Part shown: in pieces, positions 15,738-24,915 of the stretch
Position numbering within the stretch: the stretch's first letter is position 1
Layout: each line of letters starts with the position of its first letter
Source: Marivivens sp.
GTDB lineage: Bacteria; Pseudomonadota; Alphaproteobacteria; Rhodobacterales; Rhodobacteraceae
Direction of reading: 5' to 3'
Assembly: GCA_024642115.1 (NCBI GenBank)
Contig: JAHEBU010000008.1
Location: 62,001-126,000 of the forward strand
Length of the DNA stretch: 64,000 nt
The notes under the pieces: generated by a model
What the model was told of the DNA's origin: nothing
What the model saw: only the letters and a program-made list of their open reading frames with translations
Database searches by the model: none
Made by a program: the position numbers and the translations under genes

Positions 15738-17543
15738 ATGCCACTGAACCCGACCATCGCCGCCGTCACCGACCGGATCCGCGCCCGCAGCGAAGGCCCC
15801 CGCGCCGTTTATCTGGACCGGATGGCCCGCGCCGCCGCCGAAGGACCGCGTCGGTCGCACCTGACCTGTGGCAATCAGGCCCACGCCTATGCCGCGATGG
15901 GCGAGGACAAGGATGCGCTGGCCGCGGGGCGGTCGCCGAACCTTGGAATCATCACCGCCTACAACGACATGCTCTCGGCGCATCAGCCGTTTGAACGCTA
16001 TCCCGACCTGATCCGCGCGGCTGCACGTGCGGTCGGGGCGACGGCGCAGGTGGCGGGTGGCGTGCCTGCGATGTGCGACGGCGTGACCCAAGGGCAGACA
16101 GGGATGGAACTGTCGCTGTTTTCGCGTGACGTGATCGCTCTCTCTGCCGCCGTGGGCCTGTCGCACAATGTGTTCGATGCCGCCGTCTATCTGGGTGTCT
16201 GCGACAAGATCGTACCGGGGCTGGTGATCGCGGCGGCGACCTTTGGCTATATCCCGTCGGTCTTTCTGCCGGCCGGTCCGATGACCAGCGGTCTGCCCAA
16301 CGACGAAAAGGCCAAGGTGCGCCAGCAGTTCGCCACCGGCGAGGTCGGGCGCGACGCGCTGATGGCGTCCGAAATGGCCTCCTACCACGGCCCGGGGACC
16401 TGCACCTTCTATGGCACCGCCAATTCCAACCAGATGCTGATGGAGTTCATGGGCCTGCACCTGCCCGGCGCCTCTTTCGTCAATCCGGGCACACCGCTGC
16501 GCGACGCGCTGACCGTGGCCGGGACCGAGCGGGCGCTGGAAATCACGGCCCTTGGCAACCAGTTCACCCCGGTCAGCGACATTCTGGACGAACGGGCCTT
16601 TGTGAACGGGATCGTGGGCCTCATGGCCACGGGCGGGTCAACCAACCTCGTCATTCACTTGCCCGCCATGGCGCGGGCGGCGGGGGTGGTTCTGGACCTT
16701 CAGGACTTCTCGGACCTGTCCGAGGTGGTGCCGCTCATGGCCAAGGTCTATCCCAACGGGCTGGCTGACGTGAACCATTTTCACGCTGCGGGCGGGCTGG
16801 GCTTCATGATCGGTGACCTGCTGAAATCCGGGCTGCTGCATGATGACGTCAAGACCGTCGTGGGCGACGGGCTTGACCGCTATGCACAAGAACCGAAATT
16901 GCGCGACGGAAGGGTCACCTATGTGGACGGACCGGGGACCAGCCTGAACGACAAGATCCTGCGCCCCGCGTCGGACCCGTTCAACCATCATGGCGGCTTG
17001 ACGCAACTGTCGGGCAACCTCGGGCGCGGGGTGATCAAGACTTCGGCGGTGAAAGAGGTCCACCATATCATCGAGGCACCGGTGCGCATCTTTCACGATC
17101 AGGACAGCGTCAAGGCGGCGTTCAAGGCGGGGGAATTCACCGCCGACACCATCGTCGTTGTCCGCTTTCAGGGGCCGAAATCAAACGGGATGCCGGAACT
17201 GCATAACCTGACCCCCACGCTGGCGGTGCTTCAGGACCGCGGCCTGCGGGTCGCGCTGGTGACGGACGGGCGGATGTCGGGCGCCTCGGGCAAGGTGCCT
17301 GCCGCGATCCATGTCTGCCCCGAAGCCGCCGATGGCGGCCCCCTCGCCCGTCTGGTGGACGGCGACATCGTCCGGCTGGACGCGACCAAGGGGACGCTCG
17401 ACGTGCTGGGCGTCGACCTGTCCACCCGCCCTCTGGCAACAGCCGACCTATCGGGCAACGGCAACGGCGTTGGCCGTGAGTTGTTCGAGGTGTTCCGCCA
17501 GAATGTCGGCCTGTCGGCGACCGGTGCGGGCGTGGTCGTCTGA
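15738..17543 (+). CDS. edd: Phosphogluconate dehydratase
   Basis: First committed enzyme of the Entner-Doudoroff pathway, converting 6-phosphogluconate to KDPG in the cytoplasm with a 4Fe-4S cluster. 601 residues, standard for Edd. IlvD/Edd signatures: [20 protein letters not shown] (near residue 115), VGVCDKI-like [11 protein letters not shown] (near 153), [10 protein letters not shown], and the C-terminal [20 protein letters not shown]. Three cysteines expected for the cluster are at CGNQAH, MCDG and VCDK positions. ATG at 15738 follows AGGACG. Eda follows 52 bases downstream. Confidence 0.96.
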   Translation: MPLNPTIAAVTDRIRARSEGPRAVYLDRMARAAAEGPRRSHLTCGNQAHAYAAMGEDKDALAAGRSPNLGIITAYNDMLSAHQPFERYPDLIRAAARAVGATAQVAGGVPAMCDGVTQGQTGMELSLFSRDVIALSAAVGLSHNVFDAAVYLGVCDKIVPGLVIAAATFGYIPSVFLPAGPMTSGLPNDEKAKVRQQFATGEVGRDALMASEMASYHGPGTCTFYGTANSNQMLMEFMGLHLPGASFVNPGTPLRDALTVAGTERALEITALGNQFTPVSDILDERAFVNGIVGLMATGGSTNLVIHLPAMARAAGVVLDLQDFSDLSEVVPLMAKVYPNGLADVNHFHAAGGLGFMIGDLLKSGLLHDDVKTVVGDGLDRYAQEPKLRDGRVTYVDGPGTSLNDKILRPASDPFNHHGGLTQLSGNLGRGVIKTSAVKEVHHIIEAPVRIFHDQDSVKAAFKAGEFTADTIVVVRFQGPKSNGMPELHNLTPTLAVLQDRGLRVALVTDGRMSGASGKVPAAIHVCPEAADGGPLARLVDGDIVRLDATKGTLDVLGVDLSTRPLATADLSGNGNGVGRELFEVFRQNVGLSATGAGVVV

Positions 17544-17595
17544 GGACGATGAAATTTTACAGGCCCCTCGGGGCGCAACGGCAAGGAATGACACG

Positions 17596-18237
17596 ATGAC
17601 CCCCGAACACGCCTCCGAATTGTCCGCACAGGTCTGCGGATTGGCCCCGGTGATCCCGGTTCTGGTGATCGACGACGCCTCGATCGCGGCCGATCTGGCG
17701 GCGGCGCTGATCGCGGGCGGGCTTCCGGCGTTGGAGGTCACGCTGCGGACCCCCTGCGCCCTGGAAGCGATCGCCGAGATGGCCAAGGTTCCGGGCGGCG
17801 TCGTGGGCGCGGGCACGCTGCTGACCGAAAAGGACGTCGAGGCCGCCAAGAAAGCCGGTGCGACGTTCGGTGTGTCGCCGGGATCGACCAGCCGCCTGCT
17901 GGACGCCTGCGAGGCCAACGATCTGCCGATGCTGGCCGGGGCTGCCACCCCGACCGAGGCGATGGCCCTGCTGGAGCGCGGCTATTCGGTCCAGAAATTC
18001 TTTCCCGCGGAATCGAACGGGGGGGCTCCGGCCCTCAAATCCTTTGCCTCGCCCCTGCCGCAGATCAAGTTCTGCCCGACGGGCGGGATCAGCCTGAAGC
18101 TGGCCACGGACTACCTCAGCCTGCCGAACGTGCTGTGTGTGGGGGGGTCGTGGGTCGCCCCGGCGACCCTCGTCAAAGCCCGCGATTGGGCGGCGATCAC
18201 GGCGCTGGCGGTCGAGGCGGCAGCGCTCAAGCGGTAG
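17596..18237 (+). CDS. eda: KDPG / 2-dehydro-3-deoxy-phosphogluconate aldolase
   Basis: Class I aldolase that splits KDPG into pyruvate and glyceraldehyde-3-phosphate. 213 residues. Visible residues: VIPVLVIDD at the start of the barrel, the catalytic Glu in LEVTLRT (near residue 47), the Schiff-base Lys in VQKFFPAE (near 134), and GGISLKLATDYL. The frame is open back to 17311 inside edd, but ATG at 17596 (MTPEHASEL) with an upstream AAGGAA gives the family N-terminus. Co-transcribed with edd, so likely under the same LacI-type operator. Confidence 0.96.
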   Translation: MTPEHASELSAQVCGLAPVIPVLVIDDASIAADLAAALIAGGLPALEVTLRTPCALEAIAEMAKVPGGVVGAGTLLTEKDVEAAKKAGATFGVSPGSTSRLLDACEANDLPMLAGAATPTEAMALLERGYSVQKFFPAESNGGAPALKSFASPLPQIKFCPTGGISLKLATDYLSLPNVLCVGGSWVAPATLVKARDWAAITALAVEAAALKR

Positions 18238-18252
18238 CTGTTCATGCGTGAA

Positions 18253-18287
18253 CAGATTATAAAGCTATGATTTAAAACCATAATCTG
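18253..18287. terminator. AT-rich inverted repeat after eda
   Basis: CAGATTAT and ATAATCTG form a perfect 8-base stem around a 19-base loop, followed by a T-rich stretch ending in ATTTTT at 18295-18301. It stands out as AT-rich in a GC-rich region and is placed to terminate edd-eda transcripts. Confidence 0.45.
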
Positions 18288-18313
18288 AAATTGTGATTTT
18301 TCAGAAGGCGCAG

Positions 18314-18364
18314 GTCCACCCTAGCCTTGTCCACCCTAGCCTTGTCCACCCTAGCCTTGTCCAC
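18314..18364. repeat. 15-base tandem repeat, 3.4 copies
   Basis: The unit GTCCACCCTAGCCTT occurs at 18314-18328, 18329-18343 and 18344-18358, then a partial copy to 18364. Read on the minus strand, each unit carries GGACAAGGC followed by TAG, so the stop codon of the secreted protein gene (18351-18353) is repeated in frame twice more just downstream. Confidence 0.9.
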
Positions 18365-18779
18365 ACATCGGCTGGCGGGCCGGGCTGTCGGTCAGGGCGT
18401 CCAAAAAGACCAGACCCCAGCCATAGGCGGTGATCCCGTCACCTGCGGTCAGGTGCAGTTCCAGCGCCGGGGACTGTTCCAGCCCCGTGGGCGACACCAC
18501 CCTTTGCGGACCGATCAGCCCGTTTGACACGCAGGGAACCCCGACCGAAATCACGTCGCCCACCGTGTGCGGCCCGCGAAACACCCGTTGCAGCGCGCCA
18601 GTCACCACGCAGACTGTCCCGTCGCCCGGACCTGTCACCTGATGGTCGGACATCTGCACGACCGATACCGCCTCTGACACCATGCTTTCGATGGCACAGG
18701 GACTGATCATGGCCGGGGCGCTGCCAGCCGCAAAAGACAGGAAGGCCGCACCTGCGAGGATCGACGCCCGCCCTGTCAT
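18351..18779 (-). CDS. Secreted protein of unknown function
   Basis: 142 residues with an N-terminal signal peptide (ILAGAAFLSFAAGSAPAM, cleavage near residue 23) and a small mature domain with four cysteines, which suggests disulfides in the periplasm. No family recognised. The ATG at 18779 overlaps the kptA stop by 4 bases. The last codons and the stop lie in the 15-base tandem repeat, so the present C-terminus may be a recent product of repeat expansion or contraction. Confidence 0.6.
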   Translation of the reverse strand: MTGRASILAGAAFLSFAAGSAPAMISPCAIESMVSEAVSVVQMSDHQVTGPGDGTVCVVTGALQRVFRGPHTVGDVISVGVPCVSNGLIGPQRVVSPTGLEQSPALELHLTAGDGITAYGWGLVFLDALTDSPARQPMCGQG

Positions 18780-19317
18780 GACGGGTCGAGAACCGACAGG
18801 TCGTCCGGGGCAATGGCCCCGGTCAGCCAGACGCCGTTGTCAGACTGGAAAAATGCCGTGCCCCGGTCATGCAGGGACCGCGCGGGGATTTTCAGGATCA
18901 CGGGGCGGCCATGTCGTGCACCCACCGTTGTCGCCGTGTCCATATCCGCGCTCAGATGGACGTGCTGGCGGGCCTGCGGCGTCAGCCCCTGGCGCAGGAT
19001 CAGGTCGAGGAACCGGGTCGCCGTGCCGTGATAGAGCTGGTCAGGCGGCACCACCGGGGCGAGGCCAAGGTCCACGGCGACCGAATGCTCGTGATTTGCC
19101 CGGATCCGCGTGCCGTCTGGCGACAGCGCGAACCGCTGTTTGTCGCTAGAGGCCACGACGGACCGGATCAGATCGGGCGTCAGATCCATCGCCGCCCGGG
19201 CGATCAGGTCGTCGATGTCGGCCCAGCCCCCCAGTCAAGCACAAGCCCGATCGACTGCGGATCGTGCCGTAGGATGAGGCTGAGGTATTTGCTGGCCCTG
19301 ATCCTCTCTTGCGTCAT
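18776..19317 (-). pseudogene. kptA: RNA 2'-phosphotransferase, frameshifted
   Basis: KptA/Tpt1 removes a 2'-phosphate from RNA using NAD+. The N-terminal part reads MTQERIRASKYLSLILRHDP from ATG at 19317 in one frame and contains the catalytic RH pair. The rest (ADIDDLIARAAMDLTPDL onward to LYHGT, VHLSAD, VGARHGRPVIL and NGVWLT) is in another frame. The switch is at a run of six C at 19227-19232; a seventh base would restore a continuous protein of about 180 residues with GGWAD, the family motif. The intact downstream frame alone (ATG at 19189, 137 residues) lacks the RH catalytic residues. Either a recent inactivating deletion or a homopolymer sequencing error. Confidence 0.8.
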
Positions 19318-19370
19318 CTGATCCAGTCCCGGTCTGTTAACGTCCTGGTGTCACGCGTCGGCCCGATCCG

Positions 19371-19640
19371 TCAACGCGGGACCCGCCCCATCCGACCGCC
19401 CCGCCGCCGCGCAGGCCCGCTGTCGGCCAGCGCCGCCCGCAGCGTGTCGGTCATCGGGTGTCCGTCCGGCGCGTCGTCGTATCGGGCCAGTAGAGCCCGC
19501 ACCGCCTCGCGCACGTCCTGCCCCAGCGGCACGCCCAGCGCCCAATCGAGGAAGATCGACCGACATTCGCCGGGTCCGATCCCTTCGATCGCGTAGGCTT
19601 CGCGGATCAGCCCCTTGGGGTCGAGGGCGTCGGCTGTCAT
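19371..19640 (-). CDS. Small conserved protein of unknown function
   Basis: 89 residues, acidic in the first two-thirds (GPGECRSIFLDWALGVPLG) with a basic tail (RRRGGRMGRVPR). No membrane segment or signal. The ATG overlaps the glnE stop by 4 bases, so it is probably translated from the glnE transcript. The first half reads like a conserved Rhodobacteraceae protein tied to glnE, but I cannot name a family. Confidence 0.6.
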   Translation of the reverse strand: MTADALDPKGLIREAYAIEGIGPGECRSIFLDWALGVPLGQDVREAVRALLARYDDAPDGHPMTDTLRAALADSGPARRRGGRMGRVPR

Positions 19641-22453
19641 GGGGTCGGTCCTGTCAGAAGGGTGTCGATGACAGCAGCTGCCGCATCGGAGGTGGATTTG
19701 AGCATGGTTTCGAGGTCGAGAATGGTGGAGGCTCCGGTTTCACGCAAGATCAGCCGCCTGCCCCCTTCGCCCAGATCGTCCGGCGTCGTCACCCCGCCGG
19801 TCAGAAGCCGGGCGGACGCCTGCAAATTCCAGAAAAGCCCCGCCGCGCGGGTCAGCGCCCCTGCATCTGCGGCGCTCAGCATCCCGCCCGCGACACCGGC
19901 GCCGATTTGTCGGGCGGTATCGCGCGCGGGGCTGCCCGTCCGCAGCGCCAAGGTCTGCGCCATCAGTTCGACGTCCTGCAATCGGCCCGGCCCGATCTTG
20001 GCATCCCAATCGCCTTGCGGTGGCTTGGCCGCAGCGATCCGCGCCCGCATTTCAGCCACGTCCGGCAAGATCGTGGGGGCGCTGGATTTCTCGGTCAACA
20101 GGGTGTGGCGAAAGGTTTCGACCTCGGTCATCAGGTCGGCCCCGCCTGCCACGGGCCGCGCCCGCGTGAGCGCAAGGTGTTCCCAGGTCCAGGCCTCGCT
20201 GCGTTGGTAGTCCTGAAACGCGGTGAGCGAGGTGGCGACCGGCCCCTGCCGCCCCGAAGGGCGCAGGCGCATGTCCACCTCGTAAAGCTTGCCGTCGGCC
20301 ATGGGGGCTGTCAGCGCGGTCACCAGCGCCTGCGTCAGCCGTGCGTAATAGGGCCGGGTGGCCAGCGGGCGGGGTCCCTCCGATGCCTCTACCCCGTCGT
20401 CGTCATAGATCAGCACGAGGTCGAGGTCGGACAGGGCATTGAGCCGCCCTGCCCCCAGCGACCCCATGCCCAGCAGGGCGGCCCCCCGCCCCGGTGGTCC
20501 CCCGTGTTTGCGGGTGAAATCGGCCAGCACCAGCGGCCAGATCCCCCGCAAGACAGCGTCGGCCAACTGCGCGTATTGGCTGCCCGCCGTTTCGGCGTCG
20601 ATCAGGCCGCGCAGGTGGTGCACGCCGATCCGGAAATGCCATTCCTTGGCCCAGCGTCGGGTGCTGGTGAGTCCCGCCTCGTAATCCCCCGCCTCTTTCA
20701 GGGCACGGGACAGCGCGGCGTCCAGCCCCGTGGCCCCCGGCCAGTCGGCAAAGAAACTGCCGCCGATGACGGCATCGAACACCCCTGAATTGCGCGACAG
20801 ATAGCTGGCAAGCGCCGGGGCCGTGGCGCAGATATCCACGATCAGCCGGGTGAGTTGCGGGTTGGCATCGAACAAAGAGAACAGCTGCACACCCGCAGGC
20901 AACCCGGCGAGGAACCCGTCGAATTGCAGCAGCGCCTCGTCCGGGCGGGCCGCGTCCTGAAGGTGCGCCATGATTTCAGGCCGCAGTCGTTTGAACAGGG
21001 CCACCGCCCGTTCGGACCGCAACGCCGGATAGCTGCGCCAGCGGGCAACGATGTCGGCCCCGAAATCATCGCCAACGGGGGCCGCAGGCGCGTCTGGCAC
21101 CGCGCCCGGCAAGGCGTGCACGGTCTGGTGGCCGGTCTGGCCGGGGGCAAAGAACCCCTCGGTCAGGGTATGAACCGCGTCGAGCCTGTGGATCAGGTCG
21201 TCGGTCAGATCCCTGGTCGTGGTATCCATGAAGGCGGCCAGCCGGTCGAACCCTTCGGGCGCGGTCGGCAGGTCGTGGGTCTGCGCGTCGTTCAACATTT
21301 GCAGCCGGTGTTCGACCAGCCGGTGCGCCCGGTAATGATCGGTCAACGTTGCCGCATCGTGCGGAGGCACCCATCCTGCCCCGGCGAGCCGTGCGAGCCC
21401 GTCGCAGGTGCCGCGCACCCGCAACGCGGGGTCGCGGCCCCCGGCGATGAGCTGCCGCGTCTGGGTAAAGAACTCGATCTCGCGGATGCCGCCTTGCCCC
21501 AGTTTCATATTGTGTCCCGGCAGGGCCAGCCCGTGCAGCCGTTTGTGATCGCGGATACGCAGGCGCATGTCGTGCGCATCCTGAATGGCCGCGAAATCCA
21601 GATGCTTGCGCCAGACAAAGGGGGTGAGCGTCCGCAGGAACCGGTCGCCCGCCGCCATGTCTCCGGCACAGGGTCGCGCCTTGATATAGGCGGCGCGTTC
21701 CCATGTCCGGCCCACCGATTCGTAATACCGCTCGGCGGCGTCCATCGTCAGTATAACGGGGGTTACGGAGGCGTCGGGCCGCAGCCGCAGGTCGGTCCGA
21801 AAGACGTAACCGTCGGTCTGGTCGGACAGCACGGCAGTCAGCCGCCGGATGATCCTGACATAGGTTTGCCGCACCTCGGGATAGTCGTCGCGGCTGACCC
21901 GCCCTTCGTCCATCAGGCAAATCAGGTCGATGTCGGAGGAATAGTTCAACTCGCCCGCGCCCATCTTGCCCATGGCAAGCACGGTGATCCCCCCAGTCGT
22001 GGCAAGGTCGTCTTCGGTGAACATGGGCAGCTTGCCCCGGCTCAGTTCAGCAGCGAAAAGCGACGTCAGCGCGGTGGCGGTGGCGGCATCGGCCAGATCG
22101 GTCAGCCCTTGCGTCACGGTTTCCAGTGGCCAGACCCCGGCCAGATCGGCAAGTGCAGCGAGCACGGCCACCCGCCGCTTGGCCCGCCGGAGCATGGGTG
22201 CAATCTGGTCGGGCGGCGTGTCGGGAAGCGCGCTCAGCACGGCGGCCAGCGCAGCCTCCGGATCGTCCAGCGCCGGGACGAGCCAATCCTTTTCCCGCAC
22301 GATCAGTCCGGCCAGATAGGGGCTGCATCCGGCGGTACCAGCGATCAGATCGGCCAGCCCTCCGGTCAGGTCTGGCAACAACGCCGCAACATCGGCCCCC
22401 CGGTCGGGGTCATAGGGGCGCGGGCTGCGGGTCTGGCGGGACGCAAAGGACAT
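19637..22453 (-). CDS. glnE: Glutamine synthetase adenylyltransferase/deadenylase
   Basis: Bifunctional enzyme that adenylylates and deadenylylates glutamine synthetase in response to PII and glutamine. About 938 residues, full length. It has two nucleotidyltransferase domains: the N-terminal deadenylase with GAGELNYSSDIDLICL (near residue 165) and the C-terminal adenylylase with GAGRLNALSDLDLVLIYDDD (near 675). The regulatory R-domain helices lie between, and LGQGGIREIEFFTQ precedes the linker. The frame is open to 22732, but ATG at 22453 (MSFASRQTR) avoids overlap with the divergent ybaK gene. Heads a minus-strand operon with the small ORF, kptA and the secreted protein. Confidence 0.95.
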   Translation of the reverse strand: MSFASRQTRSPRPYDPDRGADVAALLPDLTGGLADLIAGTAGCSPYLAGLIVREKDWLVPALDDPEAALAAVLSALPDTPPDQIAPMLRRAKRRVAVLAALADLAGVWPLETVTQGLTDLADAATATALTSLFAAELSRGKLPMFTEDDLATTGGITVLAMGKMGAGELNYSSDIDLICLMDEGRVSRDDYPEVRQTYVRIIRRLTAVLSDQTDGYVFRTDLRLRPDASVTPVILTMDAAERYYESVGRTWERAAYIKARPCAGDMAAGDRFLRTLTPFVWRKHLDFAAIQDAHDMRLRIRDHKRLHGLALPGHNMKLGQGGIREIEFFTQTRQLIAGGRDPALRVRGTCDGLARLAGAGWVPPHDAATLTDHYRAHRLVEHRLQMLNDAQTHDLPTAPEGFDRLAAFMDTTTRDLTDDLIHRLDAVHTLTEGFFAPGQTGHQTVHALPGAVPDAPAAPVGDDFGADIVARWRSYPALRSERAVALFKRLRPEIMAHLQDAARPDEALLQFDGFLAGLPAGVQLFSLFDANPQLTRLIVDICATAPALASYLSRNSGVFDAVIGGSFFADWPGATGLDAALSRALKEAGDYEAGLTSTRRWAKEWHFRIGVHHLRGLIDAETAGSQYAQLADAVLRGIWPLVLADFTRKHGGPPGRGAALLGMGSLGAGRLNALSDLDLVLIYDDDGVEASEGPRPLATRPYYARLTQALVTALTAPMADGKLYEVDMRLRPSGRQGPVATSLTAFQDYQRSEAWTWEHLALTRARPVAGGADLMTEVETFRHTLLTEKSSAPTILPDVAEMRARIAAAKPPQGDWDAKIGPGRLQDVELMAQTLALRTGSPARDTARQIGAGVAGGMLSAADAGALTRAAGLFWNLQASARLLTGGVTTPDDLGEGGRRLILRETGASTILDLETMLKSTSDAAAAVIDTLLTGPTP

Positions 22454-22529
22454 GGGCGCACTCTGGCCCCGCACCGGGGGCTGGTCAATCGCACCCGGTT
22501 TAGGCAGGCTTTGGCCAAAGGAGCCTGTG

Positions 22530-23021
22530 ATGAGCAAGAGCTTGGCCCGCGTGGTGGCGGAATTGGAGGCGGCGGGGCTGAACGCCCGCCCGATCGAGAT
22601 GGCGGCAGAGACCCGCACCGCGCAACAAGCCGCCGTGGCGGCGGGCTGTCTGCTCGACCAGATCGCCAAGTCGATCATCTTTCGCGGCGAGGTCACAGGC
22701 CGGGCGATCCTGTTCATCACCGCCGGAGGCAATCAGGTGGACGCCGACCGCGCCTCGGCCCTGGCGGGCGAGGCTTTGGGCAAGGCCGACGCCGCCCTGA
22801 TCCGCGACCAGACCGGGTTCGCCATTGGCGGGGTGGCGCCGGTGGGGCATCTGACCCCGATCCGCACCTTTATGGACCCCCGGTTGCAGGACTTTGACGT
22901 GGTCTATGCCGCTGCGGGCACCCCGCGCCACATCTTTCCCATAGCCCCGGCAGACCTGATCCGGATCAGCGGGGCGCAGGTGGCGGATTTCGTGCAGCGC
23001 AGCGGCGAGGTGGAACCTTGA
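22530..23021 (+). CDS. YbaK/EbsC-family aminoacyl-tRNA deacylase
   Basis: 163-residue editing-domain protein related to Cys-tRNA(Pro) deacylase YbaK and ProX. The conserved lysine is in QIAKSIIF (near residue 46), followed by the strand AILFITAGGNQVD and the GFAIGGVAPVGH motif. It clears misacylated tRNA, probably mischarged tRNA-Pro; the exact substrate is unresolved. ATG at 22530 has AAAGGAG 6 bases upstream; the frame upstream runs into the glnE promoter. The GNAT gene starts within its stop. Confidence 0.9.
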   Translation: MSKSLARVVAELEAAGLNARPIEMAAETRTAQQAAVAAGCLLDQIAKSIIFRGEVTGRAILFITAGGNQVDADRASALAGEALGKADAALIRDQTGFAIGGVAPVGHLTPIRTFMDPRLQDFDVVYAAAGTPRHIFPIAPADLIRISGAQVADFVQRSGEVEP

Positions 23022-23608
23022 CCGCATTTTCCGTCCGTCCGCTGACCGGTGAAACATGGCCCGACTTTGCCAGACTGACCGAGGCGCATAACGGGGTCTG
23101 GGGGGGCTGCTGGTGCATGGGATTTCATGCCAAGACCGAAAACTGGGGCACGACGGCAGCGGGAAACCGGGCCGACAAAGAGGCGCTGGTGCGGGCTGGC
23201 AAAGCCCATGCGGCGCTGGTCTATGACGGGGCGGATTGTGTGGGATGGTGCCAGTTCGGCCCGACTGCCGAACTGCCCCGGATCAAGAACGCCCGCGCCT
23301 ATGGCGAAGGCGCTGCGGCACACCCCCTGCCCGACTGGCGGATCACCTGCTTTTTCTCGGGCAAGGGGCATCGGGGCAAGGGGGTGGCGGCAGCAGGTTT
23401 GCGCGGGGCGCTGGACCTGATCGCGGGGTTGGGCGGCGGCCTGGTCGAAGGCTATCCCGACGATACGGCCGGCGCCAAAGTGTCGGGATCATTCCTGTTC
23501 AACGGGCCTTTGGCAATGTTCGATGCGGCCGGGTTCACCCGCAACCGGTTGATCGGCAAGTCAAAATGGGTGGTTAGGCGGGACGTTGCGGCCACCGCGC
23601 ATTTGTAA
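23018..23608 (+). CDS. GNAT-family N-acetyltransferase
   Basis: 196 residues. The acetyl-CoA loop is GKGHRGKGVAAAGLRGAL (RGKGVA, near residue 122), preceded by the strand WRITCFFSG. The N-terminus has a Cys-rich WGGCWCMGFH segment found in a subgroup of GNATs. Substrate unknown. The start is TTG at 23018 overlapping the deacylase stop (TTGA), so it is probably translationally coupled to it. Confidence 0.85.
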   Translation: MTAFSVRPLTGETWPDFARLTEAHNGVWGGCWCMGFHAKTENWGTTAAGNRADKEALVRAGKAHAALVYDGADCVGWCQFGPTAELPRIKNARAYGEGAAAHPLPDWRITCFFSGKGHRGKGVAAAGLRGALDLIAGLGGGLVEGYPDDTAGAKVSGSFLFNGPLAMFDAAGFTRNRLIGKSKWVVRRDVAATAHL

Positions 23609-23651
23609 TCGATCGTCGCAGACCTGATCCCGACCCGGCCCGACCCCTGCT

Positions 23652-23727
23652 GCGACCATCATTCGGCGCGAAGATTTTTCAGCGAAAAATCTTGGCCCCA
23701 AAACGACTTGCGGTGAACGATGGTCGC
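23652..23727. repeat. Nested inverted repeats (REP-like, copy 1)
   Basis: Outer arms GCGACCATC (23652-23660) and GATGGTCGC (23719-23727) enclose a perfect inner stem AAGATTTTTC / GAAAAATCTT (23671-23680 and 23684-23693) with a 3-base loop, followed by TTGGCCCC. The right inner arm CGAAAAATCTTGGCCCC nearly matches a sequence inside the lipoprotein gene at 36950-36966. It lies in the 229-base gap between the GNAT and DUF2852-like genes. Confidence 0.7.
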
Positions 23728-23837
23728 TGATGTAATAATCTTTAACATAGACCCTTGAACCATCCCTTGCGGGTTCGCATATCGGTGATGTGAAAGCCCT
23801 TCACATCAACCTTCGCAACCCTGATGGGAGTATCCAG

Positions 23838-24269
23838 ATGTCCGACGCTACCGTTCACCCCCCCTCCTTTGCCCGGGACGAGTATCGTCGCCCGGGTCCA
23901 TTCGCCCGCGCCGAAAGCTGGCTGGACGACCGTGGCAAAGGCGCCTGGATCGCCGCCATGGTTCTGGGGTTCATCTTTTTCTGGCCCGTGGGCCTTGCCC
24001 TTCTGGCCTACATGATCTGGAGCAAACGCATGTTCAACCGTTCCTGCGCGTCCTCGCGCACGCATCACCGTCACCAGCGCATGTCTGGCACCGGCAACCG
24101 GGCGTTCGACGCCTACAAGGAAGAAACCCTGCGCCGCCTGGAAGAAGAGCAGGCGAATTTCGAAGCATTTCTGGAACGGCTGCGTGAAGCCAAGGACAAG
24201 GCAGAATTCGACCAGTTCATGACCGACCGGGCCCGCAAAGCATCCGAAGGCGACGCGCCGGCGGCCTGA
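23838..24269 (+). CDS. DUF2852-like membrane protein
   Basis: 143 residues: one central membrane helix (AAMVLGFIFFWPVGLALLAYMIW), a basic region, and a charged coiled-coil C-terminus (ETLRRLEEEQANFEAFLERL, then AKDKAEFDQFM) as in the DUF2852 family of alphaproteobacteria. Function unknown. ATG at 23838 with GGGAG seven bases upstream is preferred over the in-frame ATG at 23790. The single helix plus coiled-coil suggests a membrane-anchored structural or scaffolding role, but this is inference. Confidence 0.85.
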   Translation: MSDATVHPPSFARDEYRRPGPFARAESWLDDRGKGAWIAAMVLGFIFFWPVGLALLAYMIWSKRMFNRSCASSRTHHRHQRMSGTGNRAFDAYKEETLRRLEEEQANFEAFLERLREAKDKAEFDQFMTDRARKASEGDAPAA

Positions 24270-24354
24270 CCCTGACATTGACCGGACGGGCGGCCCCGGT
24301 GGCCGCCCAGCCCCCTTTCCCACGTCCCCCTCTTCCTTCACAAGGTTATCCCCG

Positions 24355-24804
24355 ATGCCCACGATGACCCGCGCCCATACCCTGCCCGACCCGGCCACGC
24401 GCGCCGATTTCTATGACGGCGTCCTGTTCAAACGGGCCGCCGCCTGGGGGCTGGACATGATCCTGATCGCCCTCATCTCGGCGCTGATCGTCCCCTTTAC
24501 CGCCTTTATCGCCCTGTTCTTCTTTCCGTTCCTGATGCTGGTCATCGGCTTTGCCTACCGGTGGTGGACGCTGGCGGGCGGATCGGCCACATGGGGGATG
24601 CGGCTGATGGGGATCGAAATCCGCGAACACGACGGGCTGCGCCTGTCGGGGTCCACGGCGTTCTGGCACACGCTGGGCTATTCGCTGTCGGTGGCCATCT
24701 TTCCGGCGCAACTGGTGTCGGTGCTGGTCATGATGCTGAATCCCCGCAGGCAGGGTCTGACGGACCTGGTTCTGGGGACTGCGGCAATCAACCGCCCGTT
24801 CTGA
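24355..24804 (+). CDS. RDD-family membrane protein
   Basis: 149 residues with three hydrophobic segments (ILIALISALIVPFTAFIALFF region, FPFLMLVIGFAYRW, and the C-terminal SLSVAIFPAQLVSVLVMML). The RDD signature residues are FKRAAAWGLDMILI near residue 27, and the loop WGMRLMGIEIRE is typical. RDD proteins are poorly characterised; some are implicated in ion or metabolite transport. Co-directional with the upstream DUF2852-like gene across 85 bases. Confidence 0.85.
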   Translation: MPTMTRAHTLPDPATRADFYDGVLFKRAAAWGLDMILIALISALIVPFTAFIALFFFPFLMLVIGFAYRWWTLAGGSATWGMRLMGIEIREHDGLRLSGSTAFWHTLGYSLSVAIFPAQLVSVLVMMLNPRRQGLTDLVLGTAAINRPF

Positions 24805-24915
24805 CACGACACTTTATCATGCGGCCGGCATCTTGACTTGGATCAGGGCCGCGTGGGGGCTTGGCGGATCGGACCGGGCTTGCTACCCTGCGGTTGACAA
24901 TCACCCCGGACAGTC

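Noticed and set aside
18314-18364. Short tandem repeats considered as CRISPR
   Set aside because: Units are contiguous with no spacers and only 15 bases long; no cas genes in the window.
18776-19189. Treating the 137-residue kptA frame as an intact short gene
   Set aside because: It lacks the N-terminal catalytic RH motif, which is found in the adjacent frame; frameshift is the simpler reading.
20855-22897. 680-codon plus-strand frame opposite glnE
   Set aside because: Antisense frame of a conserved long gene; it also overruns ybaK. No domain.
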